NCBI GenBank assembly: GCA_902497095.1
Contig: CABVDD010000012.1
Coordinates: forward strand, 1 to 52,528
DNA length: 52,528 bases
Source: an uncultured Faecalicoccus sp.
GTDB lineage: Bacteria > Bacillota_I > Bacilli_A > Erysipelotrichales > Erysipelotrichaceae
Reading direction: 5' to 3'
Part shown: positions 1 through 8,797 of the stretch, piece by piece
Numbering within the stretch: the first letter of the stretch is position 1
Layout: every line of letters starts with the position of its first letter
Notes under the pieces: model-generated
The model's input: the letters and a program-made list of their open reading frames with translations, nothing else
The model's database searches: none
Told to the model about the DNA's origin: nothing
Made by a program: the position numbers and the translations under genes

Positions 1-2
1 AA

Positions 3-40
3 TCACCTAATGTGATTCCTTTCACATTAGGTGACATTTT
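3..40 (+). terminator. Perfect inverted repeat, probable terminator of an upstream gene
   Basis: A 13-bp perfect stem (bases 3-15 with 22-34) has a 6-base loop and is followed by CATTTT. It lies before the rpsD promoter, so it most likely ends the transcript of a gene left of the window. The U-tract is short, which lowers certainty. Confidence 0.55.
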
Positions 41-72
41 CGCTTAACGTTAACATAAGATTTCAAAATTTC

Positions 73-101
73 TTGATTTATAAATATACTTTTGGTATGA
101 T
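73..101 (+). promoter_or_regulatory. rpsD promoter
   Basis: TTGATT (73-78), a 17-base spacer and TATGAT (96-101) form a good SigA-type promoter facing rpsD. The predicted start near 108 leaves a leader of about 165 bases. Confidence 0.75.
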
Positions 102-107
102 TTCTTA

Positions 108-272
108 GCATAAATTGATAGCAGCATACAAAGCCGCCAAGCCAGCGTTGTAAGCTTTATAGCGATGTGAGTAAGCTAATAGCTGATAGCGGAAAAGATC
201 GATTACAACACACTTGATGGTGATTTGTACTGTTATTGTTTTATGGAAAAATAAAACAATAGGAGGAAAATT
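108..272 (+). promoter_or_regulatory. Structured 5' leader of rpsD (probable S4 autoregulatory leader)
   Basis: A long leader with many local complementary segments (the repeated AGC.. and TAGC.. words at 150-195) precedes rpsD. In Bacillus subtilis, S4 binds the rpsD leader and represses its own synthesis; the same role is inferred here from position and length. The ribosome binding site AGGAGG is at 262-267. Confidence 0.5.
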
Positions 273-881
273 ATGTCTAGAAACACAGGAAGTATCTGGA
301 AAAAGTCTCGTCGTTTAGGCTTTTCTGTTCTAGAAACAGGTGAAGAACTAAATCGTCGTCCTTATGCTCCAGGTCAACACGGAAAAGGTCGCCGTGTAAA
401 ATTAACAAACTACGGTATTCAGTTACAGGAAAAACAGCGTATTCGTCATACGTATCAGCTAAGCGAAAAACAATTCTACAACACTTATAAGAAAGCAAGT
501 AAGAAACCTGGTTCTGCCGGTGAAAACTTCTTGATCATGTTAGAATCTCGTTTAGACAACCTTGTTTATCGTATGGGATTTGCTCGTACACGTCGTGGAA
601 GCCGTCAGTTGGTTAACCACGGGCACATCTTTGTAGATGGAAAGAAAGTGGATATCCCTAGTTTCCAAGTTAAACCTGGTCAAGTGATTGAAGTACGTGA
701 ACGTGCTAAAAACATGGCTTCTATCAATGAAGCATTAGAAGCCGCTACTACCATCGTTGATTATGTTGATGTTGACAAAGAAGCTAAAAAAGGAACATAT
801 TCTCGTTATCCTGAACGTAGCGAATTGTTTACAGCACAACCAATCAATGAATTGTTAGTCGTTGAGTTCTACAACCGCTAA
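273..881 (+). CDS. rpsD: 30S ribosomal protein S4
   Basis: Primary 16S rRNA-binding protein that nucleates assembly of the 30S body, and in Bacillota a repressor of its own synthesis. The 202-residue product has the full S4 layout: a basic N-terminal domain (about 1-90) and an S4 RNA-binding domain (about 91-155) containing SRLDNLVYRMGFARTR and the motif RQLVNHGHIFVDGKKVDIPS. It lacks the four-cysteine zinc site, i.e. it is the C-minus form. The start is fixed by AGGAGG seven bases upstream. It is monocistronic, with its own promoter, leader and terminator, and is one of only three genes on the plus strand in this window. Confidence 0.98.
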   Translation: MSRNTGSIWKKSRRLGFSVLETGEELNRRPYAPGQHGKGRRVKLTNYGIQLQEKQRIRHTYQLSEKQFYNTYKKASKKPGSAGENFLIMLESRLDNLVYRMGFARTRRGSRQLVNHGHIFVDGKKVDIPSFQVKPGQVIEVRERAKNMASINEALEAATTIVDYVDVDKEAKKGTYSRYPERSELFTAQPINELLVVEFYNR

Positions 882-914
882 AAAAAGTCTCTGCTCATGG
901 CAGAGATTTTTTTA
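881..914 (+). terminator. Bidirectional terminator after rpsD
   Basis: TCTCTGC (88-94 of the 800s) pairs with GCAGAGA (900-906) around the loop TCATG, with an A-run before and a T-run after. It can therefore stop rpsD and also transcripts arriving from the SSB-like gene on the minus strand. Confidence 0.85.
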
Positions 915-986
915 TTAAGATCTTCTTAGATAGGTTTTGGTTCAATCATAATTCAATTTAAAATACATTATATCCCTATACAATTT

Positions 987-1301
987 TTACTTCTGATGTA
1001 TAAAGCCAATATGTTCAGCAACAAAGACACTATTATAGTATACCTTATCTTCTTTTTGATAAGCTCGTGAGGCAATACGTCCTTTTACAGTGATCCAAGC
1101 CCCTGTTTTCATCGTACTGCAAAGGGTTTCTGCCAATCCTCGCCACACCTCGATTTGAAATGTATCCATCTCATAGATTCCTTCAGCATTGGCATAAGGC
1201 CTTTCAACCTCTAATAAAACATTACATACTTTTTCCCCTGAAGGAATGGATCTAAGCTGCGGCATTTCTTTGATCTGCCCCACCAAACAAAATACATTCA
1301 T
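987..1301 (-). CDS. Small SSB-like single-strand DNA-binding protein
   Basis: A 104-residue OB-fold protein of the SSB/PriB type. It starts MNVFCLVGQI and has the SSB-like strand order with DTFQIEVWRGLAE and GAWITVKGRI. It ends right after the OB fold, so it lacks both the glycine-rich tail and the acidic DDDIPF-type tip that recruits partners in the replicative SSB. It is therefore probably not the main SSB but an accessory ssDNA-binding protein, as seen in many Bacillota. Its start has AAGGAGG eight bases upstream. It stands alone between rpsD and the M16 pair. Confidence 0.8.
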   Translation of the reverse strand: MNVFCLVGQIKEMPQLRSIPSGEKVCNVLLEVERPYANAEGIYEMDTFQIEVWRGLAETLCSTMKTGAWITVKGRIASRAYQKEDKVYYNSVFVAEHIGFIHQK

Positions 1302-1392
1302 TTATTGATTACCTCCTTATCCGGTATGAGTATCTACCCATTTGTATCACCTGCCTTCATCCATAGTCTATCGATTTTACACAGACAAAACA

Positions 1393-1425
1393 AACGAGCC
1401 AGTTTATCTAACCAGCTCGTTTTTT
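1393..1425 (-). terminator. Terminator after the M16 peptidase pair
   Basis: Read on the minus strand, AACGAGCTGGTT pairs with AACTGGCTCGTT (two G-U pairs) and is followed by a TTTGTTTT tract. It lies about 60 bases after the stop of the gene at 1485. The plus-strand side also carries a T-run. Confidence 0.75.
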
Positions 1426-1484
1426 AATTGGATTACATTCATAATCCCCTCTAAAATGTAGTTTTAAATACCATTTTAGATAAA

Positions 1485-2753
1485 TTAGCTCTTATTATAA
1501 CTATTTAAATAAATACGACTTTGATTTGAAAAATCTAATTTTGATATTTTTTCAAATACTTCATCTCTTTGCATAGCAGCCATTTTATCCAAAAACTCAA
1601 AATAAGAAATCCCTTGTACCTTCGATTGAAACAAATCGATCGCAAAACTTTCAAAATGATCAAAAGTCCTTAATGACTGTGCATAAGACTTATTTTTTAA
1701 GCTGTTAAAAATCAAATGATCAATCTTATTTGTCTGCATCTTCCTTAATACGTCTTTTACCACTTGAAAGAATTCCTCTGTTTTTTTCGTTTGTGAATAA
1801 AACATCAAATAAGCATGATCTGTTGTGATTTCACACTCAGCGCCAAAAGAAGTTGTAAGAATTCTTTGATCCATCCATGATTGAAAATCTGGATTTAGCG
1901 AACTAAACCAAGCATCCAAAGTCATTTGAAGCGCAAAATCCAGGCATGCAGCTTGTAAAGGATCTAAAACCGGTTTTAGTTTGATGGCCAAACTAACATA
2001 TGGAATACTAATATCCATATGATCTTCAACCAATTCTTTAGCTACCTTATCTGGCTCATTTAAGTATTTTCGCTGCATTGGATCTACACGATGTTTGGGA
2101 TAGACTTCTTGTTTTCGTTCAATCAACCCCAGAAGTGGACTAGGATCCGTGCCAGTCACACCAATTAAAACCATATTTTGCGGATCGTATTTATCATGAT
2201 AAAAAGTTTTTAAATCTTGCACCTTCATCGATTGAATATCTTCTGGGGTACCTAAAACATCAATACGAATGGGATGTTTTTTGTACAAGGCGTTCCATAC
2301 CAGCTTCATCAATCGACTTTCCGGGCTTTGTTGATACATATTGTATTCACTTAAAATAATGCCTTTTTCTTTTTCCACACTTTCTGCATCAATATCTAAA
2401 TTTTGAACAAAATCCATCAAAAGTGATAATGGTCCTTCTGGATTTGATGCCGTAGAAAAATAATAAGCTGTCTCATTTAAACCAGTAAACGCATTAGTCA
2501 CAGCACAAAGATCTGCAAATTGATCAGTTACATCTTGACCATTCAGGCGAAACATCTGATGTTCTAAAAAATGCGCACAGCCACTAGGATATGTAATAGA
2601 TGTTATTCCCTGCTCTTGCCATATGTCCATTCCACCAGCTTTTATACCCAACAGAAAAAAAGACTGCGTAAATTGTGGTTTGTGCACTAAAATCACTTTC
2701 ATGCCATTCTCTAATGTTCTTTCAAACCATTCAAAATTATACTTTTTCATCAT
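1485..2753 (-). CDS. M16 family zinc peptidase, YmfH-like (catalytic partner)
   Basis: A 422-residue pitrilysin-type metalloprotease. The inverted zinc motif HFLEH is present near residue 62, and the downstream glutamate lies in EKGIILSEYNMYQQ about 75 residues later. The gene begins inside the 3' end of its inactive partner (17-base overlap), the same order as ymfF-ymfH of Bacillus subtilis, so the two probably form a heterodimer. Similar paired genes sometimes process peptides, but the substrate here is unknown. No signal peptide is seen, so it should be cytoplasmic. The family call is firm and the biological role open. Confidence 0.88.
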   Translation of the reverse strand: MMKKYNFEWFERTLENGMKVILVHKPQFTQSFFLLGIKAGGMDIWQEQGITSITYPSGCAHFLEHQMFRLNGQDVTDQFADLCAVTNAFTGLNETAYYFSTASNPEGPLSLLMDFVQNLDIDAESVEKEKGIILSEYNMYQQSPESRLMKLVWNALYKKHPIRIDVLGTPEDIQSMKVQDLKTFYHDKYDPQNMVLIGVTGTDPSPLLGLIERKQEVYPKHRVDPMQRKYLNEPDKVAKELVEDHMDISIPYVSLAIKLKPVLDPLQAACLDFALQMTLDAWFSSLNPDFQSWMDQRILTTSFGAECEITTDHAYLMFYSQTKKTEEFFQVVKDVLRKMQTNKIDHLIFNSLKNKSYAQSLRTFDHFESFAIDLFQSKVQGISYFEFLDKMAAMQRDEVFEKISKLDFSNQSRIYLNSYNKS

Positions 2754-3936
2754 TTTCCTCCACTAGAGCTAAAGCACATAAAGACAAATTTTGAGCGGCT
2801 AAAGCAATATCTTTTTTTTGAATCCGCTGAATTTTCGATATTCGTTGTTCAATAGAAGCTTTCTGTTCTAAATAATCATCCGAAAACACTTGTTCTATCC
2901 AAGAAAATGGTAAGTCTTTTATACTTCGTATGGAATCGATCCAATCCTTTTTCGCATTTTCGAGTAATGTATCTGAGTAATCCATAGACTGAAGTCTTTG
3001 GATTTGTTCAAATATCAACATCTTTACTTTTTCAAAATGTACTTTAGAAAGTCCGGTCTGTACTAACAATAAGCCATCATAACGAATCAATGATGAGTGT
3101 ATCGCATAACAAAGACTGTTTTTTTCACGAATCGTATCAAATAAAAGATTATTTGGACATTGTCCTAAAATAGAATTTAAAAGTACTAATGGATATGCCA
3201 ACTCATCTTTTACAGTGATACCTGTACGAAAAACTAACGTCAATGCGGTTTGTTCAATCTCCCTTTTGATAAATGATTCTTTATATGAAGTACTTAAATA
3301 CGGATAAATAGATTTTACCGGCTCTAAAGGTGTATCCAAAGATTGTAAATAAGATAAAACAGCCGGTGAAAGCTTTCCGCATATATATACGTGTTTATCT
3401 AAATTCAAAATATTTTGAATACAGCTTTGGATATTCTCATATGTTAGATTCTGTAAATCACTTTGATAACCCTGAATTGAAATAGAACTCGTATATTTTG
3501 GATCCAATAAAGAAAGACTTGTAGCACTGCTTATATAATCTGGATCATCTTGCAGGCGAAGCAGTTTATCCTCATATTGCATTTTACACTCATTAAATCC
3601 GGATTCATCAATCAATGGATGAAATAAAAACTGATCTATAATTGTCAATATTTTAAAATCATCTATATCTGTAGGCCAATATTGATCTTGAAGATACTGA
3701 AATCGATATTCGATCATTAGCCTGTTTCCAAGCCCTGTCATATGTAAAGAAACACGAAAGTTATAAGCTTCATTTAAAGCTAAAGATACTTTTTGTAAGG
3801 AAGGAAAGGCTTCTGTCTTTCGTTTTAACATCCGTAACGCAAGATTAATAGATGTAATTGTTTCTCTTTTTAAAGGAAGAAACATTCGAATGGAAATAGA
3901 GTTATCAACAAATTTTTCTGTTCTTATAAACCTCAT
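2737..3936 (-). CDS. M16 family peptidase-like protein, YmfF-like (non-catalytic partner)
   Basis: A 399-residue M16-fold protein without an HxxEH motif where the zinc site should be, so it is predicted to be inactive and to complete the clam-shell of its partner at 1485-2753. Visible family features are the N-terminal half ending near residue 190 and a C-terminal half with GQCPNNLLFDTIREKNSLCY, typical of the second M16 domain. The overlap of its 3' end with the next start indicates translational coupling. Cytoplasmic; substrate unknown. Confidence 0.85.
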   Translation of the reverse strand: MRFIRTEKFVDNSISIRMFLPLKRETITSINLALRMLKRKTEAFPSLQKVSLALNEAYNFRVSLHMTGLGNRLMIEYRFQYLQDQYWPTDIDDFKILTIIDQFLFHPLIDESGFNECKMQYEDKLLRLQDDPDYISSATSLSLLDPKYTSSISIQGYQSDLQNLTYENIQSCIQNILNLDKHVYICGKLSPAVLSYLQSLDTPLEPVKSIYPYLSTSYKESFIKREIEQTALTLVFRTGITVKDELAYPLVLLNSILGQCPNNLLFDTIREKNSLCYAIHSSLIRYDGLLLVQTGLSKVHFEKVKMLIFEQIQRLQSMDYSDTLLENAKKDWIDSIRSIKDLPFSWIEQVFSDDYLEQKASIEQRISKIQRIQKKDIALAAQNLSLCALALVEENDEKV

Positions 3937-4005
3937 GAAAAGTATTCTATCATAAATAAAAAATGACGCAATTTATTATGCATCTTATATAGAAAAAATA
4001 TAAAA

Positions 4006-4030
4006 AAAAGAAGGAACGCATCCTTCTTTT
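4006..4030 (-). terminator. Terminator after the cell-wall hydrolase gene
   Basis: AAGAAGGA (4008-4015) pairs with TCCTTCTT (4021-4028). On the minus strand it is followed by a run of eight T. It lies 11 bases after the stop at 4041. Confidence 0.9.
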
Positions 4031-4040
4031 AACTTGCTCA

Positions 4041-5315
4041 TTATCCTACGTGGATATAGCCAACTAAAGCATTTGAACAGTTTACAGAGAATACAACTGT
4101 TGTATATCCGTTCCATCCACCATGAACAGCCTGACCGTTTCCAATATAAATGGCAACGTGTCCACTATAAATGATAATGTCTCCTGGTACTGGATTACTT
4201 GTCCAGCTTCCTAAAGAAGCATAATCACTTGGCCAACCATGGAAGTTGATTCCAACTGCTTTTAATGCGTTAGTTACTAACATCGTACAATCCTGGTTTA
4301 CACCAACCTGTGCTAAAGCAGCACTTGCGATTGCACTTGAATTAACAGATCCCGTATTTACAGAACCTCCATTTGATGGAGTTTGTGGTTGTTGTACCGT
4401 ACTGTTGTTATTTGATGATCCGCTATTAGAACTACTATTGTTAGTTCCACTATTTGATGGAGTTTGCGGTGTACTCTGTGAAGGAGTCTGTGTCTGCTCT
4501 TGAGATTGAGCAGGTGCTTGCGTTTCAGTTTGATCCTGTGTAGGAGCACTTTCTTCAACTGTTTCTGTGGCAACACCATCAGATCCAATTGTATATCCAT
4601 CTTTTGTTGTGTCTTTTAACATGACACCATTGGCATCAAAGAAATATTTCTTTCCTTCGATATCAATTGACTGGTCTTTGACTTGTTCACCGTTTTCATT
4701 GTAATAGAATGAATTATCACCTTCAGTGATCCATCCTGTTTTCAACTCACCGGTTTCTGTTAAATGGTATGTCGTACCATCTACCGTAACCTGACCTGTT
4801 GCCATAGAACCATCTTCGTTAAAGTAATATTTCTTTCCTTCAATGTCCTGCCAACCTGTCACGGAATGACCTTCTGCATCAAAATAGTACTTAACACCAT
4901 CAATTTCCATCCAAGATGCTGTAACTTGCTCACCTTGATCATTGTAGTAAGTTCCGTCATCCTGCCATCCCTGAAGAAGCATTCCATCTTTCTGGAAATT
5001 GTATGTTGTACCTTGCAGAGAAGTTTTTCCTGTTGCGGCTGTTCCTTCAGATGTGAAATAGTAAACGTCGTTTCCAACTGTTTGCCATCCAAACTGAAGT
5101 TTTCCGTCTTGGTCAAAGTAGTACAATTCATCGTTGATTTCAGTTAATCCTGTTGCCTCTTGACGTGTCGACTCTAAAACATAGCTTCGATTCTTTCCCT
5201 CTCCATGCCATCCAGGCTGTGTTTCATAGGCATATACCGTAGAAAGCACTGGACCACATGCACAAGCACAGAGGGCAACGGCCAAGATTTTGCTGTGTTT
5301 CTCGATAAAATTCAT
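4041..5315 (-). CDS. Secreted cell-wall hydrolase: choline-binding-type repeats plus NlpC/P60-like domain
   Basis: A 424-residue exported protein. A signal peptide (about 1-31; ILAVALCACACGPVLSTVYA) is followed by about eight cell-wall/choline-binding repeats (about 35-255, pattern GWQxxxGxxYYFxxxG), a Ser/Thr/Gln/Pro/Asn linker (about 256-325) and a catalytic domain to the end. The catalytic domain has the NlpC/P60 arrangement: Cys in QDCTMLVTNALKAVG and His in GDIIIYSGHVAIYIGNG. It probably cleaves peptidoglycan stem peptides while held to the wall by its repeats. ATG at 5315 is preferred over an in-frame GTG at 5324, because that GTG lies inside the ribosome binding site AGGTGA. Confidence 0.87.
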   Translation of the reverse strand: MNFIEKHSKILAVALCACACGPVLSTVYAYETQPGWHGEGKNRSYVLESTRQEATGLTEINDELYYFDQDGKLQFGWQTVGNDVYYFTSEGTAATGKTSLQGTTYNFQKDGMLLQGWQDDGTYYNDQGEQVTASWMEIDGVKYYFDAEGHSVTGWQDIEGKKYYFNEDGSMATGQVTVDGTTYHLTETGELKTGWITEGDNSFYYNENGEQVKDQSIDIEGKKYFFDANGVMLKDTTKDGYTIGSDGVATETVEESAPTQDQTETQAPAQSQEQTQTPSQSTPQTPSNSGTNNSSSNSGSSNNNSTVQQPQTPSNGGSVNTGSVNSSAIASAALAQVGVNQDCTMLVTNALKAVGINFHGWPSDYASLGSWTSNPVPGDIIIYSGHVAIYIGNGQAVHGGWNGYTTVVFSVNCSNALVGYIHVG

Positions 5316-5342
5316 TACTGTCACCTCTCATACAACAACCAT

Positions 5343-5370
5343 AGAATAACATATTCGACAACAATCTCAA
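5343..5370 (-). promoter_or_regulatory. Candidate promoter of the cell-wall hydrolase gene
   Basis: On the minus strand, TTGAGA (5365-5370), a 16-base spacer and TATTCT (5343-5348) lie 28 bases before the ATG. The rest of 5371-5538 is very A/T-rich and I see no gene in it. Confidence 0.5.
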
Positions 5371-5538
5371 AAAAATCGCCATCTTTTGCATACTTTTTTC
5401 TTGTCCTTTTTTTAACACAAAAATACAATAATGCTTTATGTAAAGGACTATTTCATAATTTATGGGATATTATGTGATTTTTTAAAAAATTTTAAAAATT
5501 TTTAAGAAAAATACACATGTTCACCATAGAAATACAAA

Positions 5539-6093
5539 TCAGTAGTTCAATTTAGCCCATTTCATACAATTTTGTACAAGAACGAACAACAATATCAATA
5601 TAAACACTAGATGCAGCACTAAACTAATTAAAGAGAGCACATAAAGAGAGTCAATCAAGCTCTGTATAGAATTTACTTGCATCCCTAGCGTTAAGAAGAT
5701 AAATAATATAGCTATCATCAAGATATTGCTTCCTACAAAAAGACATGCCTTTTTCTTATCCGCTTGTAAAAACCAATATATCGTTAAAAGGATAAAAACG
5801 ACATCTATAAAACTAAATGCTTTAAAAAAACTAGTAAATATCGAAGTTAGTGAAATAGTCGGTATAGTTATAAATTGATATGCGATACGAATCAGTATCG
5901 ATCCTGTATACGAATCCATATGCTCCATAAATTCAAACAAAGAAGAATAATTATGTACTTGAGACAATGAGAAGAAGAATGCTGTTTGTATAACATATTG
6001 TAGAAACCAAAATAAACAAACCGCCAAAGTTAGAATCTTTCTTCTTTTTTCAAAACTATTCCATAATGAATCAATCAAACGATAAGCTTTCAA
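5539..6093 (-). CDS. Multi-pass membrane protein of unknown function
   Basis: I do not recognise this 184-residue protein. It shows about five hydrophobic segments (roughly 22-43, 66-86, 89-109, 114-137 and 147-176), with a basic patch KRRK before the first and KKK between the third and fourth. The start overlaps the end of trmL by 23 bases, so it is probably translated from the rdgB-trmL transcript. No catalytic motif is visible. It is followed by a gene-free A/T-rich gap, and I cannot point to a clear terminator. Confidence 0.7.
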   Translation of the reverse strand: MKAYRLIDSLWNSFEKRRKILTLAVCLFWFLQYVIQTAFFFSLSQVHNYSSLFEFMEHMDSYTGSILIRIAYQFITIPTISLTSIFTSFFKAFSFIDVVFILLTIYWFLQADKKKACLFVGSNILMIAILFIFLTLGMQVNSIQSLIDSLYVLSLISLVLHLVFILILLFVLVQNCMKWAKLNY

Positions 6094-6592
6094 GGAAATC
6101 TTCCCCTTTTAATTCTTCGTTAGTACTCAATCCAGGATATCCAAGCTGCCTTAGGACTTCATAAACCACAATAGCTGTACAATTACTCAAATTTAAGCTT
6201 CTTGCATTAGCCACCATAGGAAGCCGCATACATGTCTCTAAGTGATCTTTTAAGATATGTTTATCGACTCCTGTACTCTCTTTTCCTAAAACCAGAAAAA
6301 TATCTCCTTTTTCTTTTGTGAAATCAAACTGACTAGGTGCTTTATGTCCATAACGAGTCATGAAATAATAATGTTCGCTTGGATATTCTTTAATAAATTC
6401 CTGCCAATTTTTATGAATATGAATTTCAGCATCTTTGATATAATCCATGCCACTTCTTCGCAAATGTTTTTCATCAAGACTAAACCCTAATGGTTCAATC
6501 AGATGCAAAACAGAATGAGTAGCCATACAAGTACGAATGATATTTCCTGTATTTTGAGGAATTTCAGGCTCATACAATACTACATGAATCAT
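6071..6592 (-). CDS. trmL: tRNA (cytidine/uridine-34-2'-O)-methyltransferase
   Basis: A 173-residue SPOUT methyltransferase that 2'-O-methylates the wobble base of tRNA-Leu isoacceptors, using S-adenosylmethionine bound in a trefoil knot. Family motifs are clear: PEIPQNTGNIIRTC at the N terminus, LVLGKESTG in the middle and MVANARSLNLSNC in the knot near the C terminus. Length matches TrmL. The start overlaps the rdgB stop by four bases (ATGA type), so it is coupled to rdgB. Confidence 0.92.
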   Translation of the reverse strand: MIHVVLYEPEIPQNTGNIIRTCMATHSVLHLIEPLGFSLDEKHLRRSGMDYIKDAEIHIHKNWQEFIKEYPSEHYYFMTRYGHKAPSQFDFTKEKGDIFLVLGKESTGVDKHILKDHLETCMRLPMVANARSLNLSNCTAIVVYEVLRQLGYPGLSTNEELKGEDFLESLSFD

Positions 6593-7170
6593 AATGTACC
6601 CTCCAAATCATTTAAAAACATTTGTAACGCTTTTCCGCGATGTGAAACACTGTTCTTCTGTTCTTCAGAAACGTTTGCCAAAGTTGTTTGAAACGGCGGA
6701 TAATAAAAGATAGGATCATAACCAAATCCTTTATCACCTATAGGCCGATCACTTATTTCTCCTTCAATCGTTGCTCGATACGTTTTTTCATGTCCATTTT
6801 CGTCAATATAAGCAATTACACATACATATCTTGCCGTTTTCACTTTTCCTTTTACAGCCTCTATGATAGCTTGATTTTTAATGGCATAGTCAGTATCTTC
6901 TCCCATAAATCGTGCTGAGTAAACACCAGGTCTTTTATCCATCGCATCTACTTCTATACCACTATCATCACTGATAACAGGCTCTTTTAAAATCTGATAA
7001 AGACTTCTAGCCTTTATCAAAGCATTTTCTTCAAAAGTCTTTCCATCTTCAACAATTTCAATTTTTTGTGGAAGATCACTTAAGCATTTAACATTTGCTT
7101 TTTGCTGCAACATGTTTTTAAATTCTTCTACTTTGTGCTTATTGTTTGTCGCAATCCATATCGTTTTCAT
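6589..7170 (-). CDS. rdgB: XTP/dITP diphosphatase (non-canonical purine NTP pyrophosphatase)
   Basis: HAM1/RdgB family enzyme that hydrolyses dITP, XTP and ITP to monophosphates, keeping deaminated purines out of nucleic acids. Motifs seen: WIATNNKHKVEEFKNML at the N terminus, SDDSGIEVDAMDKRPGVYSA in the active site and FGYDPIFYYP with the C-terminal SHRGKAL. The reading frame is open to a TTG at 7197, but ATG 7170 is chosen: it sits right at the family's N terminus and has GGTGAT five bases upstream. Length is then 193 residues, normal for the family. First gene of rdgB-trmL-membrane protein. Confidence 0.93.
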   Translation of the reverse strand: MKTIWIATNNKHKVEEFKNMLQQKANVKCLSDLPQKIEIVEDGKTFEENALIKARSLYQILKEPVISDDSGIEVDAMDKRPGVYSARFMGEDTDYAIKNQAIIEAVKGKVKTARYVCVIAYIDENGHEKTYRATIEGEISDRPIGDKGFGYDPIFYYPPFQTTLANVSEEQKNSVSHRGKALQMFLNDLEGTL

Positions 7171-7194
7171 TTTTATCACCAAAAGCATTATAGA

Positions 7195-7226
7195 CAAAAA
7201 AAGAGCTCAAATCAATTTGAACTCTT
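7195..7226 (-). terminator. Terminator of the leu operon
   Basis: A 12-bp stem (7201-7212 with 7215-7226, one G-U pair) is followed on the minus strand by seven T. The stem begins at the stop codon of leuB. Confidence 0.85.
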
Positions 7227-8302
7227 TAAATGCTCATAGCTTCTAAAATCGCATCTCCCATTGCTTTAGTACCAACTTTTATCATACCCTCTGTATATAT
7301 ATCTTGCGTGCGATAACCAGCATCTAAAACACGATTTACTGCCTTTTCAATGCAAGAAGCTTCTTTTTCCATGTCAAAACTATATCTAAGCATCATAGCA
7401 GCACTTAATATGCAGGCTATCGGATTAACAATATCTTGTCCAGCTATATCTGGGGCCGAACCATGGATCGGTTCATATAAACCTCTAGTTCCTTCACCTA
7501 AAGAACTGCTTGGAATCATACCGATAGAACCTGTGATCTGGCTGGCTTCATCGCTTAAAATATCACCAAACATATTTTCTGTGACGATCACATCAAACTG
7601 ACTTGGATCTTTACAAATCTGCATGGCACAATTATCAACAAACATCTCACTATACTCTACATCAGGATATTCGTCTTTTATGGTATGCATGACCTTACGC
7701 CATAAACGAGAAGTATCCAAAACATTTGCCTTATCTACCAAACAAAGTTTTTTGCGACGTTTTTGTGCCATTTCAAAACCGATTCGTCCAATTCTTTCAA
7801 TTTCATGCCAACTATAAGGCATCGTATCGACAGCTTTTTCTTCATTTGCTTCTATATACGTTTTATGATCTCCAAAATAGACGCCACCAATCAACTCACG
7901 TACCACGACAAAATCAATTCCTTTATCAACTATTTCTTTTTTTAAAGGCGAAGCATCTGCTAACTGCGGCCATAATGTAGCCGGTCTATTATTCGAATAC
8001 AGTTTCATGCCAGCTCTTAACTTCAACAATCCTTTTTCAGGGCGCTTTTCACCAGGCAACCCTTCCCATTTAGGTCCCCCGATCGCACCTAATAAAACAG
8101 AATCAGATTCCAAACATTTGATCAATTCGTGCTGAGGTAAAGGATCTCCATATTTATCTATAGCAGTACCTCCCATATCGATACTTTCGAATATAAAGTG
8201 ATGCCCATATAATGTTTCAATTTTTTGTAATACTCTTAAAGCCTCACCAACAATTTCTGGAGAGGATCCATCTCCCTGTATCACACCTATCTTTTTTTCC
8301 AT
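7226..8302 (-). CDS. leuB: 3-isopropylmalate dehydrogenase
   Basis: Oxidises and decarboxylates 3-isopropylmalate to 2-ketoisocaproate with NAD+, the third step of leucine synthesis. The 358-residue product is full length. It has the N-terminal IGVIQGDGSSPEIVGEA, the substrate arginines in LLKLRAGMKLYSNNRPA and RELIGGVYFG, the metal aspartates in MFGDILSDEAS and the NAD-binding GLYEPIHGSAPDIAG. Last gene of leuA-leuC-leuD-leuB, four bases after leuD, and followed at once by a strong terminator. Expression should follow the leucine T-box upstream of leuA. Confidence 0.97.
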   Translation of the reverse strand: MEKKIGVIQGDGSSPEIVGEALRVLQKIETLYGHHFIFESIDMGGTAIDKYGDPLPQHELIKCLESDSVLLGAIGGPKWEGLPGEKRPEKGLLKLRAGMKLYSNNRPATLWPQLADASPLKKEIVDKGIDFVVVRELIGGVYFGDHKTYIEANEEKAVDTMPYSWHEIERIGRIGFEMAQKRRKKLCLVDKANVLDTSRLWRKVMHTIKDEYPDVEYSEMFVDNCAMQICKDPSQFDVIVTENMFGDILSDEASQITGSIGMIPSSSLGEGTRGLYEPIHGSAPDIAGQDIVNPIACILSAAMMLRYSFDMEKEASCIEKAVNRVLDAGYRTQDIYTEGMIKVGTKAMGDAILEAMSI

Positions 8303-8305
8303 ATA

Positions 8306-8794
8306 TTATTGCTCCTTTAAGCTGGCCATCAGTCCACCTTTATCAATGATGTTTTGAATGAACGGTGGAAAAGGTTGTGCCTGCCATTCTTTGTTTTGTG
8401 TTATATCTGTTATGACACCTGTATTAAAATCTACCATGACTTCATCATCCGCCTGTATCTGATCGGCTGCTTGTTCACACTCTAAAATAGGAAGACCAAT
8501 GTTGATCGCATTACGATAAAAAATTCGGGCAAAACTTTTGGCGATCACTACACTTATACCACAAGTTTTAATAGCCAAAGGTGCGTGTTCTCGAGAAGAA
8601 CCACATCCAAAATTCCATCCGGCTACCATAATATCGCCAGCATGTACATTCTTTACAAAAGATGAATCAATATCTTCCATACAATGCGATGCTAATTCTT
8701 TGGCATTTGGTGTATTCAAATAACGTGCTGGAATAATAACATCGGTATCTACATTATCCTTATATTTAAATACCCTTCCTTTTGCGTTTTCCAT
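8306..8794 (-). CDS. leuD: 3-isopropylmalate dehydratase small subunit
   Basis: Swivel-domain subunit that pairs with LeuC to isomerise 2-isopropylmalate to 3-isopropylmalate. The 162-residue length is that of the short, stand-alone LeuD form. Motifs: DVDTDVIIPARYLN, the conserved NFGCGSSREHAPLAIK loop and AKSFARIFYRNAINIGLP. It lies four bases after leuC and four before leuB, so the three genes are one translational unit. Confidence 0.97.
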   Translation of the reverse strand: MENAKGRVFKYKDNVDTDVIIPARYLNTPNAKELASHCMEDIDSSFVKNVHAGDIMVAGWNFGCGSSREHAPLAIKTCGISVVIAKSFARIFYRNAINIGLPILECEQAADQIQADDEVMVDFNTGVITDITQNKEWQAQPFPPFIQNIIDKGGLMASLKEQ

Positions 8795-8797
8795 CTG

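Noticed and set aside
4246..4503. Plus-strand frames within the cell-wall hydrolase gene
   Set aside because: Shadows of the repeat- and linker-coding sequence on the other strand, with no initiation signals.
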